62,332 nt of DNA from an uncultured Oscillospiraceae bacterium (GCA_934631005.1 CAKTXA010000014.1:1-62332), one strand, 5' to 3'. Numbered from the stretch's first letter, positions 35,201-42,270 are shown. Translations and numbers: made by a program. The notes: generated by a model not told the origin, from the sequence alone.

Positions 35201-36329
35201 CATTTTTGTCAGAGCGTGTGACCCGATCTGCTTCCTCGCAGCTTTTGACATTGCCGGAATATGCAACATAGTTATCCTTAGTTGCATCGCGGAATACCTT
35301 GGAATAATCCTTCCGGCAATATTTCCTAATAAAGCATTTCAGAAATATCAAGTCTTCCTTGTGCTGTTCGTAAATTGCGACTTTTGCTTCAGAGATGCTT
35401 TGCTTTCCCTGCAGGGTGATGTTCAGCAGAGCACAATCATACATTGCCCGCATTTTCCGCAGAAGTTCGGCGTCATCGCCGAGCTCTGCCAAAATGCGAT
35501 CGAAGTTTTCTTCATCCATGCTGAGTGCGACTGAGTCCAATTCCTTGTATACTTCATTTCCGAACAGATCAGCGGGGGATACTTTTCCGCCGGAGAGCAG
35601 CGATACAATGGCATCCCGACTGAAGGGAAATTCTTCCTCCGGCTTCTTAGAGGGTTTATCTCCGCCTAATACCTCTGTTTTGAATTTGGACTTTTTCTGA
35701 TTGATGCCATTCCGAGTCTGCATGATCCCCTGAACAGTTTTACAGGAAACAGAATCTACCCAAGGAGGCTGGCATTCATAATTTTGGGTGAAGCAGCGAA
35801 GAAATTCTGCATAAGGCTTCTGAAAATTACCGACCTGATCCGCACTTGCCTCAGACAGAAAATGCCCCCGATTGGCAACCAGCCATGCGCAGGCAAGATA
35901 AACAAGGCGAATGTCTCGGGGAGAATCAGTGGTCATAAGGTCTACGATCAGGTGGTGGATCGTAGGGTATTTGCGATAATATTCTTTATCGTCAATACCG
36001 CCGTCGAATATCCGAACACCGTGCTGTGTATCTTCAGCAAATAATGCACTTTCCGATCTGCGAATAAAGAAATTCGGATCGATCTGGCAAATATATGGAG
36101 CAAAAATCTCTTGCAGCAATTTTACTCGCTGCTGGCGGCGATCCAGTCGCCTACGTGCTGTTCTGTTGATTCGCCTGTTTTCTGCAAGTTCCGCTTCCTC
36201 AAAAGTCGTGATCCCCCACACCGGCTCACCTCGGAATTTTAAAAGGCTATAATTTTCTCCAGTAACTGCGTATCCTACTGAATTTGTGCCTATGTCTAAT
36301 CCCAAATAATACTTTTTTGATTCCCCCAT
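32253..36329 (-). CDS. cas9: CRISPR-associated endonuclease Cas9 (type II-A)
   Basis: A 1358-residue RNA-guided DNA endonuclease, in the size class of the streptococcal II-A enzymes. RuvC-I YYLGLDIGTNSVGYAV holds D12. The Arg-rich bridge helix (ENRRINRTARRRLDRRQQRV) follows at about 65-85. RuvC-II VFVEMARG has E775, HNH YDIDHIYPQSK has D861 and H862, and RuvC-III DLHHAKDAYLN has H994 and D997, so all catalytic residues are present. The C-terminus should be the PAM-interacting domain; the PAM cannot be read from sequence. The start at 36329 (MGESKKYYLG) is preferred because GGGGAGG lies 8 bases upstream; an 18-residue longer reading would begin inside the tracrRNA region. First gene of a four-gene overlapping operon. 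Confidence 0.97.
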   Translation of the reverse strand: MGESKKYYLGLDIGTNSVGYAVTGENYSLLKFRGEPVWGITTFEEAELAENRRINRTARRRLDRRQQRVKLLQEIFAPYICQIDPNFFIRRSESALFAEDTQHGVRIFDGGIDDKEYYRKYPTIHHLIVDLMTTDSPRDIRLVYLACAWLVANRGHFLSEASADQVGNFQKPYAEFLRCFTQNYECQPPWVDSVSCKTVQGIMQTRNGINQKKSKFKTEVLGGDKPSKKPEEEFPFSRDAIVSLLSGGKVSPADLFGNEVYKELDSVALSMDEENFDRILAELGDDAELLRKMRAMYDCALLNITLQGKQSISEAKVAIYEQHKEDLIFLKCFIRKYCRKDYSKVFRDATKDNYVAYSGNVKSCEEADRVTRSDKNAFCDFVKRLVKGIRPEKEDQANYADMMERLTRYTFLPKQKDSDNRVIPHQLYAYELDQILEHASNYLTMLGNADADGITNADKIRAIFRFRIPYYVGPLNQSSPFAWLARKPDKIYPWNFEKIVDLDRSEQNFIRRMTNTCTYLPGEDVLPYCSLLYSRYMVLNEINDLKINRQPIPVQLKQEIYQALFVDSGKKVTKKTIVGYLKSHGYIGADDEISGVDDTIKANLKPYHSFRAMLSAGTLSEEQVEDIILHAAYSEDKSRMNRWLENHYPALSENDRKYILRLQLKEFGRLSGRFLTEIMGAAVNGSGEAMSIMDALWQTNGNLMQLLSSCYTFRDQIRDFAADYYSEPSRKNTLSQRLDDMYVSNSVKRQIIRSLDICTDVVKAMGCAPERVFVEMARGAAEGQKGKRTKSRKQQLLDLYKQVKYEDAPELLAELEAMGDEADNRLQSDKLFLYYLQLGKCAYTGQAIDLSQLASKAYDIDHIYPQSKVQDDSILNNKVLCLSTANGEKGDHFPIKHEIREQMQPFWNQLKNIGLITEEKYHRLTRNTSFTDDELHQFINRQLVETRQSTKVVTQLLQERYPDAEIVYVKAGLVSRFRQEFDMLKCRSANDLHHAKDAYLNVVVGNVYHEKFTRRWFDVHQDYSLNIRPLFTHPVVSGGAAVWNGEDDLAKIRKAMGKNAVHITQYAFCRHSGQNGGFFDQQPKKAQEGLIPRKKNLPAEKYGGYNGATTSFFVLVRYSQGKKRELMFFPVDLMRSSRFLTDDLFAVEHIAKTLKDNGKNVSNIEFPLGKRILKTNTVLSLDGFLCCLSSGSIKDGRVGFLPLTQFVCSYETERYIKHLERVCEKRKFYPNYSISEEHDHVSIQENMKLYDLYISKIENSIFSKRPGVSAESLMSKKAAFAKLPIDIQCSALLKMQMLFARQPNPIDLSDLGLSKNAFKARRSMYLSGWKKEYTDIRIVDMSASGLFESRSGNLLELL

Positions 36330-36330
36330 A

Positions 36331-36359
36331 TTGACAACCTCCCCGAATATATCTATAAT
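36331..36359 (+). promoter_or_regulatory. Consensus sigma-70 promoter of the tracrRNA, overlapping the cas9 ribosome site
   Basis: TTGACA (36331-36336), exactly 17 bp, TATAAT (36354-36359): a perfect consensus promoter on the + strand. The cas9 Shine-Dalgarno (CCTCCCC on this strand, about 36338-36344) lies inside its spacer, and the cas9 start codon is 1 base from the -35 box. The predicted start is near 36366, immediately before the anti-repeat. Confidence 0.88.
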
Positions 36360-36365
36360 AAAAGA

Positions 36366-36484
36366 GCAGATTGACCTCTGCAATTACACTACGAGTTCAA
36401 ATAAAAGATTTCTCAAATCGTCGGTTTGTCCGGCTGCACAGTGTGTGCAAAGATTCAGAGTCCCGAAAGGGGCTCTTTTCTTTT
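36366..36484 (+). ncRNA. tracrRNA, divergent from cas9
   Basis: The anti-repeat is at 36369-36402. AATTACACTAC pairs perfectly (11 bp) with GTAGTGTAATT of the repeat. Then comes a GAGT bulge facing GA, and TCAAAT pairs with GTTTGA, giving the lower stem-bulge-upper stem form of II-A guides. Downstream are a GATTT-CTC-AAATC hairpin (36408-36420, nexus position), TGCACA-GTG-TGTGCA (36435-36449), and a terminator AGAGTCCC-GAAA-GGGGCTCT with T run (36457-36484). Length is about 115 nt. It is antisense to any cas9 leader transcribed from further upstream. Confidence 0.9.
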
Positions 36485-36569
36485 GCATTTTTCATATATT
36501 AAAGATCGTTTTATCGCATATTATTGTATATTTTTACTGTACCACATTCGCTTTAATATTACAATCCCA

Positions 36570-36830
36570 AACCATGCAGGCATGGGCTGATACTTTGCCG
36601 GGTCAACGTTCAAAGCACCTGACACCATGCTAGGATCGGAGTCAAATAGCCGCGTACCGTGGTGCAGGATCCGGCCCTTGTGGACACGCTGCGCTGTGCC
36701 GGACACCTTACGGTCCTTCACCAGAATGTCGTTGTGACCCGATGCCTCAGCACATATTCTTTAAACGCCAGATTGTACGCTGGATCCGTGGACCCGGTTT
36801 CCAGATAATGCAGTTGTTTTATAAACCTGT
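36570..36830 (-). pseudogene. lplA: Lipoate-protein ligase A remnant
   Basis: Two pieces of LplA are readable on the minus strand. LHYLETGSTDPAYNLAFKEY (from about 36815) is the N-terminus. After a change of frame near 36740 comes NDILVKDRKVSGTAQRVHKG and ILHHGTRLFDSD (36740-36600), ending at ALNVDPAKY. About 85 residues in between and most of the C-terminus are missing. It lies just behind the lpdA remnant, as in lipoate-linked operons. Not functional. Confidence 0.8.
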
Positions 36831-36838
36831 TCCTTATT

Positions 36839-37150
36839 TCAGAGCATAAACAGCGCTTCGCGGATGACTTCGCAGGCGGTCGGGTGCGGGAAGACGATCT
36901 TGTCCAAGTGCTGCACAGGCAGCTTGGAGTAAACCATCGCCGCCGCGCCGTAGATTATCTCGGAGGCGTAGCTGCCGATGATGTGCACGCCGACGCAAGC
37001 GACCTCGGGGGTTGTGTAGATGACGGAGGGGATGATGCTGTAATCGATGTGGTCTTTGATGCCGCGCATATGGTTCACGGCGACCTCCGCCTCACGGTAG
37101 GCGGTGTGCGCGAACATGAGCTTGCCGTTGCAGTCGCCCACAGCGTAATT
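36839..37150 (-). pseudogene. lpdA: Dihydrolipoyl dehydrogenase remnant
   Basis: Only the C-terminal third remains, with an internal gap. YAVGDCNGKLMFAHTAYREA and IPSVIYTTPEVACVGV belong to the FAD/dimer region, then the frame jumps about 60 residues to GVHIIGSYASEIIYGAAAMV and FPHPTACEVIREALFML before the natural stop. The first 300 or so residues, including the redox cysteines, are gone. Its composition is more host-like than the cas genes. It marks old decay next to the CRISPR locus. Confidence 0.82.
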
Positions 37151-37275
37151 TCATAAAAACGTCAATTATTTCCTGCAAAATTTGCGAAAAAGATAGTAAT
37201 AAAAAATGATTGCTTTCCAGCTATATTCACGATCCAATTAAACTGGAAATTAAATACCCGCGCTAGGCAGGCACG

Positions 37276-37314
37276 AAAGCAGCAAGACGTATCGTGCGTC
37301 TTGCTGCTTTTTTA
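37276..37314 (+). terminator. Strong terminator with no visible gene upstream
   Basis: A perfect 14 bp stem AAAGCAGCAAGACG with its complement (37276-37289 and 37297-37310), loop TATCGTG, then TTTTAT. The preceding 125 bases (37151-37275) are AT-rich and code for nothing recognisable. It may belong to a lost gene or a small RNA. Confidence 0.75.
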
Positions 37315-37396
37315 TCCGCATTTTTGCATCCAAGAGGTCGGCTTGGTATGAAAACAGGGAAAATGCGGAAATCATATCCATAAGGAGCGTGAGGCT

Positions 37397-37651
37397 ATGG
37401 AAATGACGGTCAAGGATGAGCGGAAGCTGGTCGAGATTTGGCTGACGAATGCAGAAAAAGCAGACCCGGTTCTGCGCGCCGGCTTACAAGGCATCTATGA
37501 CAAATTCAAAAAGAAAAAGTATCTGGTGGCAGTTTTTGAGTCTGGAAATTGCAACCTTTATGAACAGACGCGGGATCTGCTGCTGTATAATCGCCAACGG
37601 ATGGCGGAGCAGGAGGTCCAGCGAGAAAAGGCGCAGCAGATAACCATGTAG
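37397..37651 (+). CDS. Small hypothetical protein
   Basis: 84 residues, MEMTVKDERKLVEIWLTNAE at the start, highly charged and probably helical, ending in a Glu/Gln/Arg-rich helix. AAGGAG lies 9 bases before the ATG and a strong terminator follows the stop, so it looks like a real single-gene unit. I have the impression of similar small proteins in integrative elements of gut Clostridia but cannot assign a role; a DNA-binding or excision-helper function is only a possibility. Confidence 0.6.
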   Translation: MEMTVKDERKLVEIWLTNAEKADPVLRAGLQGIYDKFKKKKYLVAVFESGNCNLYEQTRDLLLYNRQRMAEQEVQREKAQQITM

Positions 37652-37663
37652 CGCCGGATACAT

Positions 37664-37708
37664 TGGGGGCGAAGAGAAATTTTCTCTTCGCCCCCGTTTT
37701 CTTTTTAT
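37664..37708 (+). terminator. Terminator of the small hypothetical gene
   Basis: GGGGGCGAAGAGAAA with its near-complement (37665-37695), followed by GTTTTCTTTTT. 14 bases past the stop codon. Confidence 0.8.
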
Positions 37709-37773
37709 AGTAAATGTTTTTACCGTTGCCCAGCAGCACACATTTTAAACTGTACTGTCAGCTTGGTTCGTGC

Positions 37774-38826
37774 TCATCTTGCGCACAGGCGCTCGTAATT
37801 CTGCCAGACAAACTGGACAACGTAATCTCTGCAAATTTCCGTGTCCGGCATGGTTTCGTTTACGATATGCTCCAAAGTCTCTTTTGTCAGCTTCGGAACA
37901 GGATACTGGATATTCTTCTCCCGCAGCAGCTCCTGAAACTGCCCGATGAGCGGATTTGCGATCATGCTCAGGTCGCTTGCGTAGCCTCTGGAGATCAGCG
38001 CCATGTTGTTATCAAAATTCGGCGCCATCGAGAGAATCTCGCCCGTTTCGCGGGAGCGGAGCAGACCATAGTTCTGCGTATGGCGGTCAACGTTGAACAC
38101 CAGCGCGTCCATAAACAGAATGTCCAGATACGGTTTCAAAAGCGATGGATCCAAATTTTGCAGGACATCATAGTTGAGGTCATACTCTTCATTGTCCTGC
38201 ACCAGATTCGCCATCGGCTCAAAATTCAGCCGCCCTTCCGTAAAATCCTTTGAAATGACATAGGCACCGTCCAGCGCATACTCCGCCATGTCAAAGCCGA
38301 GATGCTTGCCGAGCGCCGCCGTGAAAATCTCGGAAAAATGCTCTTCCGGCGTTCCGCTTTTCACCATGACCCAACGGCCATCTTGCTGCCGCCAGCATTT
38401 TTCGTAGCTGCCGATGTTCGTCAGTTCCGGCGTCGCTGTGCGCAGCTCCTCTGGCGTGTAATTCTTTGCAAAGCTGCTGAACCGGCCGCTGAGCGCGAGG
38501 TCGGCAAAATAGTTTTCGCGGAAGCCGACGTCTGCCCATGTAAGACCGGCTTCATCCTTCGTCTTGACCCAGTAATTGTCCGTGATCGTTGCGCCATGCA
38601 CATGAAGCGCCGTGTTCAGGTCGGACGTATCGCCGAGACGCAGAATCCGTTTCAGGATCCTGCTGTTTGTGCGGTGCCGGTCAATGGCTCTTGATTCCAG
38701 CCACGCTTCAAGATCGCCGCCCTTTTGAAAGCAAAGCGGGCATCGCTCCGGCAGAATCGGCGTTACAACTCTGCCATGAAAGGACGCAACTGCAGTATCT
38801 CCGCGCATGATCCATCCGTTTACCAT
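37774..38826 (-). CDS. HipA-fold kinase-like protein
   Basis: A 350-residue protein with the HipA/CtkA-type kinase core in its C-terminal half. NVDRHTQNYGLL has D247, H249 and N252 (catalytic loop), and APNFDNNMAL has D272 (metal-binding Asp), followed by helices. The N-terminal 100 residues contain a CPLC pair (C29, C32) and an unfamiliar domain. Start 38826 (MVNGWIMRGD) with AAAGGAGG; 40 extra upstream residues in the longer reading lack a site. No HipB-like antitoxin is next to it, so toxin-antitoxin action is not supported. Cargo of the spoVT element, transcribed away from the recombinase. Confidence 0.75.
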   Translation of the reverse strand: MVNGWIMRGDTAVASFHGRVVTPILPERCPLCFQKGGDLEAWLESRAIDRHRTNSRILKRILRLGDTSDLNTALHVHGATITDNYWVKTKDEAGLTWADVGFRENYFADLALSGRFSSFAKNYTPEELRTATPELTNIGSYEKCWRQQDGRWVMVKSGTPEEHFSEIFTAALGKHLGFDMAEYALDGAYVISKDFTEGRLNFEPMANLVQDNEEYDLNYDVLQNLDPSLLKPYLDILFMDALVFNVDRHTQNYGLLRSRETGEILSMAPNFDNNMALISRGYASDLSMIANPLIGQFQELLREKNIQYPVPKLTKETLEHIVNETMPDTEICRDYVVQFVWQNYERLCAR

Positions 38827-39112
38827 CGTTCTGCCTCCTTTGCCGCAGTTTTTTATTATTATATCAAAAGTATGTCCACCCTGCAAGCGAACGTATGCAG
38901 CCGCAGACAAATTACGAACGCGCATGGTATGCATTTTGTCTTGCAATCCCTATCTAAATGGTGTACAATATTATCTGTAAATACAAAATTTAATGGTAGA
39001 TATTTATGACCGCGCCGTATGATGAGATACACAGTAGGGAAACGGAAACATTCAACTGCTGACAAAATGTCACCAGTTGAAAATGCAAGTGAAACCTAAG
39101 AGGAGAATACAG

Positions 39113-40114
39113 ATGGGAAATGAGATCATCAATCAGGGAGAAGTTCTTCTTTACAGCGACGAAAATGGAAAAGAATTTGTAAACGTTGTATTTATGGACG
39201 AAACATTCTGGCTGACGCAGGTTGGCATGGCAGAATTGTTTGACTCCAGTAAATCCAATATCAGTGAGCATTTGTCACACATCTTCGAAGAGGAGGAACT
39301 GGACAAAGGATCCTGCATGAGAAAATTCGGGATTTCCGAATTTTCTACGAAGCCCACCAATTTTTATAACCTCGACGCCATCATCGCCGTCGGCTACCGT
39401 GTGAACTCCAAAAAGGCCACGCGGTTTCGCCAGTGGGCGACGAAGACGCTGAAGGAGTACATTCAGAAAGGCTTCGTGCTCAACGACGAGCTGATGAAAA
39501 ACGGCCGTCCGTTTGGCAAGGATTACTTTGACGAGCTGCTGGAGCGCATCCGGGAGATTCGCGCCAGTGAGCGCCGAGCCTATCAGAAAATTGCGGACGT
39601 GTTTGAGCAGTGCAGCTATGACTACGACAAAAACAGCGACACGACGAAAGTCTTTTACGCATTCGTGCAGAACAAATTGCATTACGCCGTTACCGGCAAG
39701 ACTGCCGCGGAGCTGATTTCCGAGCGGGCGACGCTGGACAGCCCTACGATGGGGCTTACCACATGGAAGGGCGCGCCGGATGGGAAGATTCTGAAAAGCG
39801 ACACGCTGGTGGCGAAGAACTACCTGAATGAGAAAGAGCTGTCCCGTCTGAACCGGCTGGTGACCATGTTCATCGACTACGCCGAGCTGATGGCGGAGGA
39901 TGAGCAGTTGATGTCCATGCAGGACTGGCTGAACGAAACCGACCGCTTCCTGACCAACAACCGCCGGAACGTGCTGGACGGAAAAGGCCATATTTCGCGG
40001 GAGGCGGCGGCAAAAAAGGTCGGCGCGATTTACGAGGAGTTCCGCAAAAAACAGGACGCCGCATACATCTCCGAGTTTGACCGCCAGATGGAAAAGTATC
40101 TCAAGGGTGAATGA
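39113..40114 (+). CDS. RhuM family protein
   Basis: A 333-residue protein of the RhuM (virulence RhuM) family, common on genomic islands and without known biochemistry. Signatures are DETFWLTQVGMAELFDSSKSNISEHL, NFYNLDAIIAVGYRVNSKKATRFRQWAT, and a helical C-terminal half. The first region resembles a DNA-binding helix-turn-helix. Start 39113 with GAGGAG upstream. Its stop overlaps the recombinase ATG in ATGA, so the two are translationally coupled; a regulatory or accessory role in recombination is possible but unproven. Confidence 0.8.
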   Translation: MGNEIINQGEVLLYSDENGKEFVNVVFMDETFWLTQVGMAELFDSSKSNISEHLSHIFEEEELDKGSCMRKFGISEFSTKPTNFYNLDAIIAVGYRVNSKKATRFRQWATKTLKEYIQKGFVLNDELMKNGRPFGKDYFDELLERIREIRASERRAYQKIADVFEQCSYDYDKNSDTTKVFYAFVQNKLHYAVTGKTAAELISERATLDSPTMGLTTWKGAPDGKILKSDTLVAKNYLNEKELSRLNRLVTMFIDYAELMAEDEQLMSMQDWLNETDRFLTNNRRNVLDGKGHISREAAAKKVGAIYEEFRKKQDAAYISEFDRQMEKYLKGE

Positions 40115-42270
40115 GCATGATTGAACGCTTTGACATTGCGGGGTATGCCCGCATTTCGGTCGATGAAGAGCTCGACCGCGACAATGTGTCGATCGAAAAC
40201 CAGAAGTCCATTCTTTCGGACTTTGTAAGAACGCACTTTCCAAACAGCACGTTGACGTTTTTTGAGGACCGCGACCGCTCCGGCTACACCTTCGAGCAGC
40301 GCGAGGGGTATCAGGAGATGCGCCGGGGGCTCATGTCCCATAAATACGACATTCTCATCGTCAAGGACTTCTCGCGCTTCTCCCGCCGCAACTCGCGGGG
40401 ACTGGTAGAGCTGGAGGATTTACGCGACGCGGGCGTGCGGATCATTTCGATCGGCGATAACATTGATTTCCCGAATGACGACGACTGGCTGAAAATCCAG
40501 TTTCAATTTCTCATCAACGAAATGCCGGTCACAGACACGTCGAAAAAGGTGCGCAGCGTCGTGAAGCGGCGGCAGGAGGAGGGGCGCTGGCTCTGCGCCG
40601 CGCCGTATGGCTATATTCTGAACAAGCAGCAGATCTTTGAGGTCGTGCCGACCGAAGCCGAGGTCATCCGGACGATTTTCAGATTATATCTGGACGGCTG
40701 GGGCTACAAGAAAATTGCCAACTATCTGACGGACAACAACGTGCCCACGCCGCGGATGTCCGAGTGTGAGCGCCGCGCCGCCGCGGGTGAGCCTGTCCGC
40801 CGCAAGACGAAAGCAGCATGGGCAATCGTCACGGTGCAGGGAATTTTAGATAACGATTTTTATATCGGCACACTGCGGCAGGGAAAATTCACGCGCGTCA
40901 AGATCAATGGCACAGACCGCAAGCTGGACGAGCGCGAGCACCGCGTCTTTGAGCACCACCATCAGGAGATCATCGACTACCGCACATTTGCGACCGTGCG
41001 CGCGCTGCGCGAAAGCCGCTCGACAAACAACTATCGCGGGGTCAAGGTCAACGACAACGTGTACTCGGGTCTTCTCGTCTGCGGCGACTGCGGCAGTCCG
41101 ATGTTCGCCATGAGCCGGAGCGATTTAGCGCCCGCTTACACCTGTGGGACGTATCATCGGCGCGGCCTCAAGGGATGCACGAGTCACCATATCCGCGTGG
41201 AAACGCTCGACGCGCTGGTCAAGGACTATGTGCGGAAAGTCCGTGACAATTCCAGCAGTATGCTCGAACGGCTGAACGCCGATCTGGAGAAAGAGCAGGC
41301 CGACATTGCGGAGACGAAGCGCACGGAAGAAAATCTGGAAGTCTTGCTGTTTGAGAAACAGGAGGAGCTGAAAGCGACGAAGCGCCAGCGCATCCGCGAC
41401 ATCATGAAGCACCCGGAGCAGGAAGAACTTTTGGAGGAAACCTACGACGAGCTGGAAGCGGAACTGACGCAGCGCATTGCGGGCATTCAGCACCAGATCG
41501 AATTTGCCAGTGACAAACGAAACACCATCATCCGCATCAACCGCGTGGCAAAAACGGCAATGGATGTATTTCACGACATTCTGGAAAAGCCGACGCTTGA
41601 CCGCAATGACCTGAATCTGATGATCGAAAAAATTCGGGTCTATGAGGATCACATCGAGGTGCAGCTCAAGGCGGACATTGACAGCCTGCTCAAGACCGGC
41701 ACGCTCCCGGAGGACGCCGTAAATTTTAAGCAAGGCACGGAAAATATCGAAAATACGCTGATTCAATCCTCTAAAAACCATGAGGACAAAGTTTTCCGTG
41801 TCAGTGTTATCAGCAGCGGCGACCCGTTGGAGATCTATACGGAAAAGGACGGGGAGGTCATTTTTAAGAAATACTCGCCGATGGGGGACCTGACGGACTC
41901 GGCCGCGCAGATCTGCGAGTCCATCGGCAAGAACACCGGCCACATCGCCGTGGTGTGCGACCGCGACTCCATCATCGCCGTGGCCGGCGCGCCGCGGCGC
42001 GAGCTGGCCGACAAGCGCATCTCGCAGGAGCTCATCCAGCTGATGGAGGCCCGCAAGGTCTACCGCGCGCCGGGCGGGGCCGCGCCGCTGCCGATCCTCG
42101 ACGGGTTTGACCGCTACCGCGTGGCCGTGGCCGCGCCGGTCTTGTCCGAGGGCGATCTGATGGGCTGCGTGGCGCTGCTGCTGGAGGGCGGCGACGCGGA
42201 GCTGGGCGAGGCGGAGCAGAAGCTCGTTCAGACCGTGGCGGGCTTCCTCGGCAAGCAGATGGAAAACTAA
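40111..42270 (+). CDS. Large serine recombinase fused in frame to the C-terminal 150 residues of SpoVT
   Basis: 719 residues. Residues 1-569 are a large serine recombinase: GYARISVDEE with R14 and nucleophile S16, VKDFSRFSRRNSRG, the recombinase domain (AAPYGYILN to about 290), a zinc ribbon with C324/C327/C345/C356, and a coiled coil at about 385-480. At G570 (41818), within the att core, the frame passes into SpoVT: GDPLEIYTEKDGEVIFKKYS, then the GAF region TGHIAVVCDRDSIIAVAG to the natural SpoVT stop. In the circular form the recombinase would instead read GDPL plus 24 residues from 29320-29394, giving 597 residues. Whether the fusion is active is unknown. Confidence 0.92.
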   Translation: MSMIERFDIAGYARISVDEELDRDNVSIENQKSILSDFVRTHFPNSTLTFFEDRDRSGYTFEQREGYQEMRRGLMSHKYDILIVKDFSRFSRRNSRGLVELEDLRDAGVRIISIGDNIDFPNDDDWLKIQFQFLINEMPVTDTSKKVRSVVKRRQEEGRWLCAAPYGYILNKQQIFEVVPTEAEVIRTIFRLYLDGWGYKKIANYLTDNNVPTPRMSECERRAAAGEPVRRKTKAAWAIVTVQGILDNDFYIGTLRQGKFTRVKINGTDRKLDEREHRVFEHHHQEIIDYRTFATVRALRESRSTNNYRGVKVNDNVYSGLLVCGDCGSPMFAMSRSDLAPAYTCGTYHRRGLKGCTSHHIRVETLDALVKDYVRKVRDNSSSMLERLNADLEKEQADIAETKRTEENLEVLLFEKQEELKATKRQRIRDIMKHPEQEELLEETYDELEAELTQRIAGIQHQIEFASDKRNTIIRINRVAKTAMDVFHDILEKPTLDRNDLNLMIEKIRVYEDHIEVQLKADIDSLLKTGTLPEDAVNFKQGTENIENTLIQSSKNHEDKVFRVSVISSGDPLEIYTEKDGEVIFKKYSPMGDLTDSAAQICESIGKNTGHIAVVCDRDSIIAVAGAPRRELADKRISQELIQLMEARKVYRAPGGAAPLPILDGFDRYRVAVAAPVLSEGDLMGCVALLLEGGDAELGEAEQKLVQTVAGFLGKQMEN
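41796..41829 (+). other. attR: right junction of the spoVT element
   Basis: The arm GTGTCAGTGTTATCAGCAG (ending at 41816) is followed by C and the core GGCGACCCG (41818-41826), then TTG and spoVT sequence. The arm mirrors 29317-29337 at 16 of 21 positions. Core matches attL exactly; the next base differs (T here, C in attL) in a synonymous Leu codon. Confidence 0.85.

Larger units (their letters stand above)
29311..41820. mobile_element. 12.5 kb serine-recombinase element inserted in spoVT, carrying CRISPR-Cas9
   Basis: The element lies between two copies of GGCGACCCG and splits spoVT in frame. It encodes a large serine recombinase at its right end, reading outward across attR, with a RhuM protein translationally coupled before it. 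A HipA-fold protein, a small unknown protein, lpdA/lplA fossils and a full type II-A CRISPR-Cas locus make up the rest. By eye the cas genes are clearly more AT-rich than the host flanks. No conjugation, capsid or replication gene is seen, so it would need help to spread between cells. Excision by GA-centred recombination would leave a 180-codon spoVT and a 12,510 bp circle. Confidence 0.88.

Noticed and set aside
36330..36383. Longer cas9 reading starting MQRSICSF
   Set aside because: No ribosome site precedes it, it lies across the tracrRNA promoter and anti-repeat, and MGESKKYYLG has a perfect site and matches where Cas9 proteins begin.
37774..38826. HipBA toxin-antitoxin module
   Set aside because: No HipB-like DNA-binding partner is encoded next to the HipA-fold gene, and the N-terminal domain differs from classic HipA.
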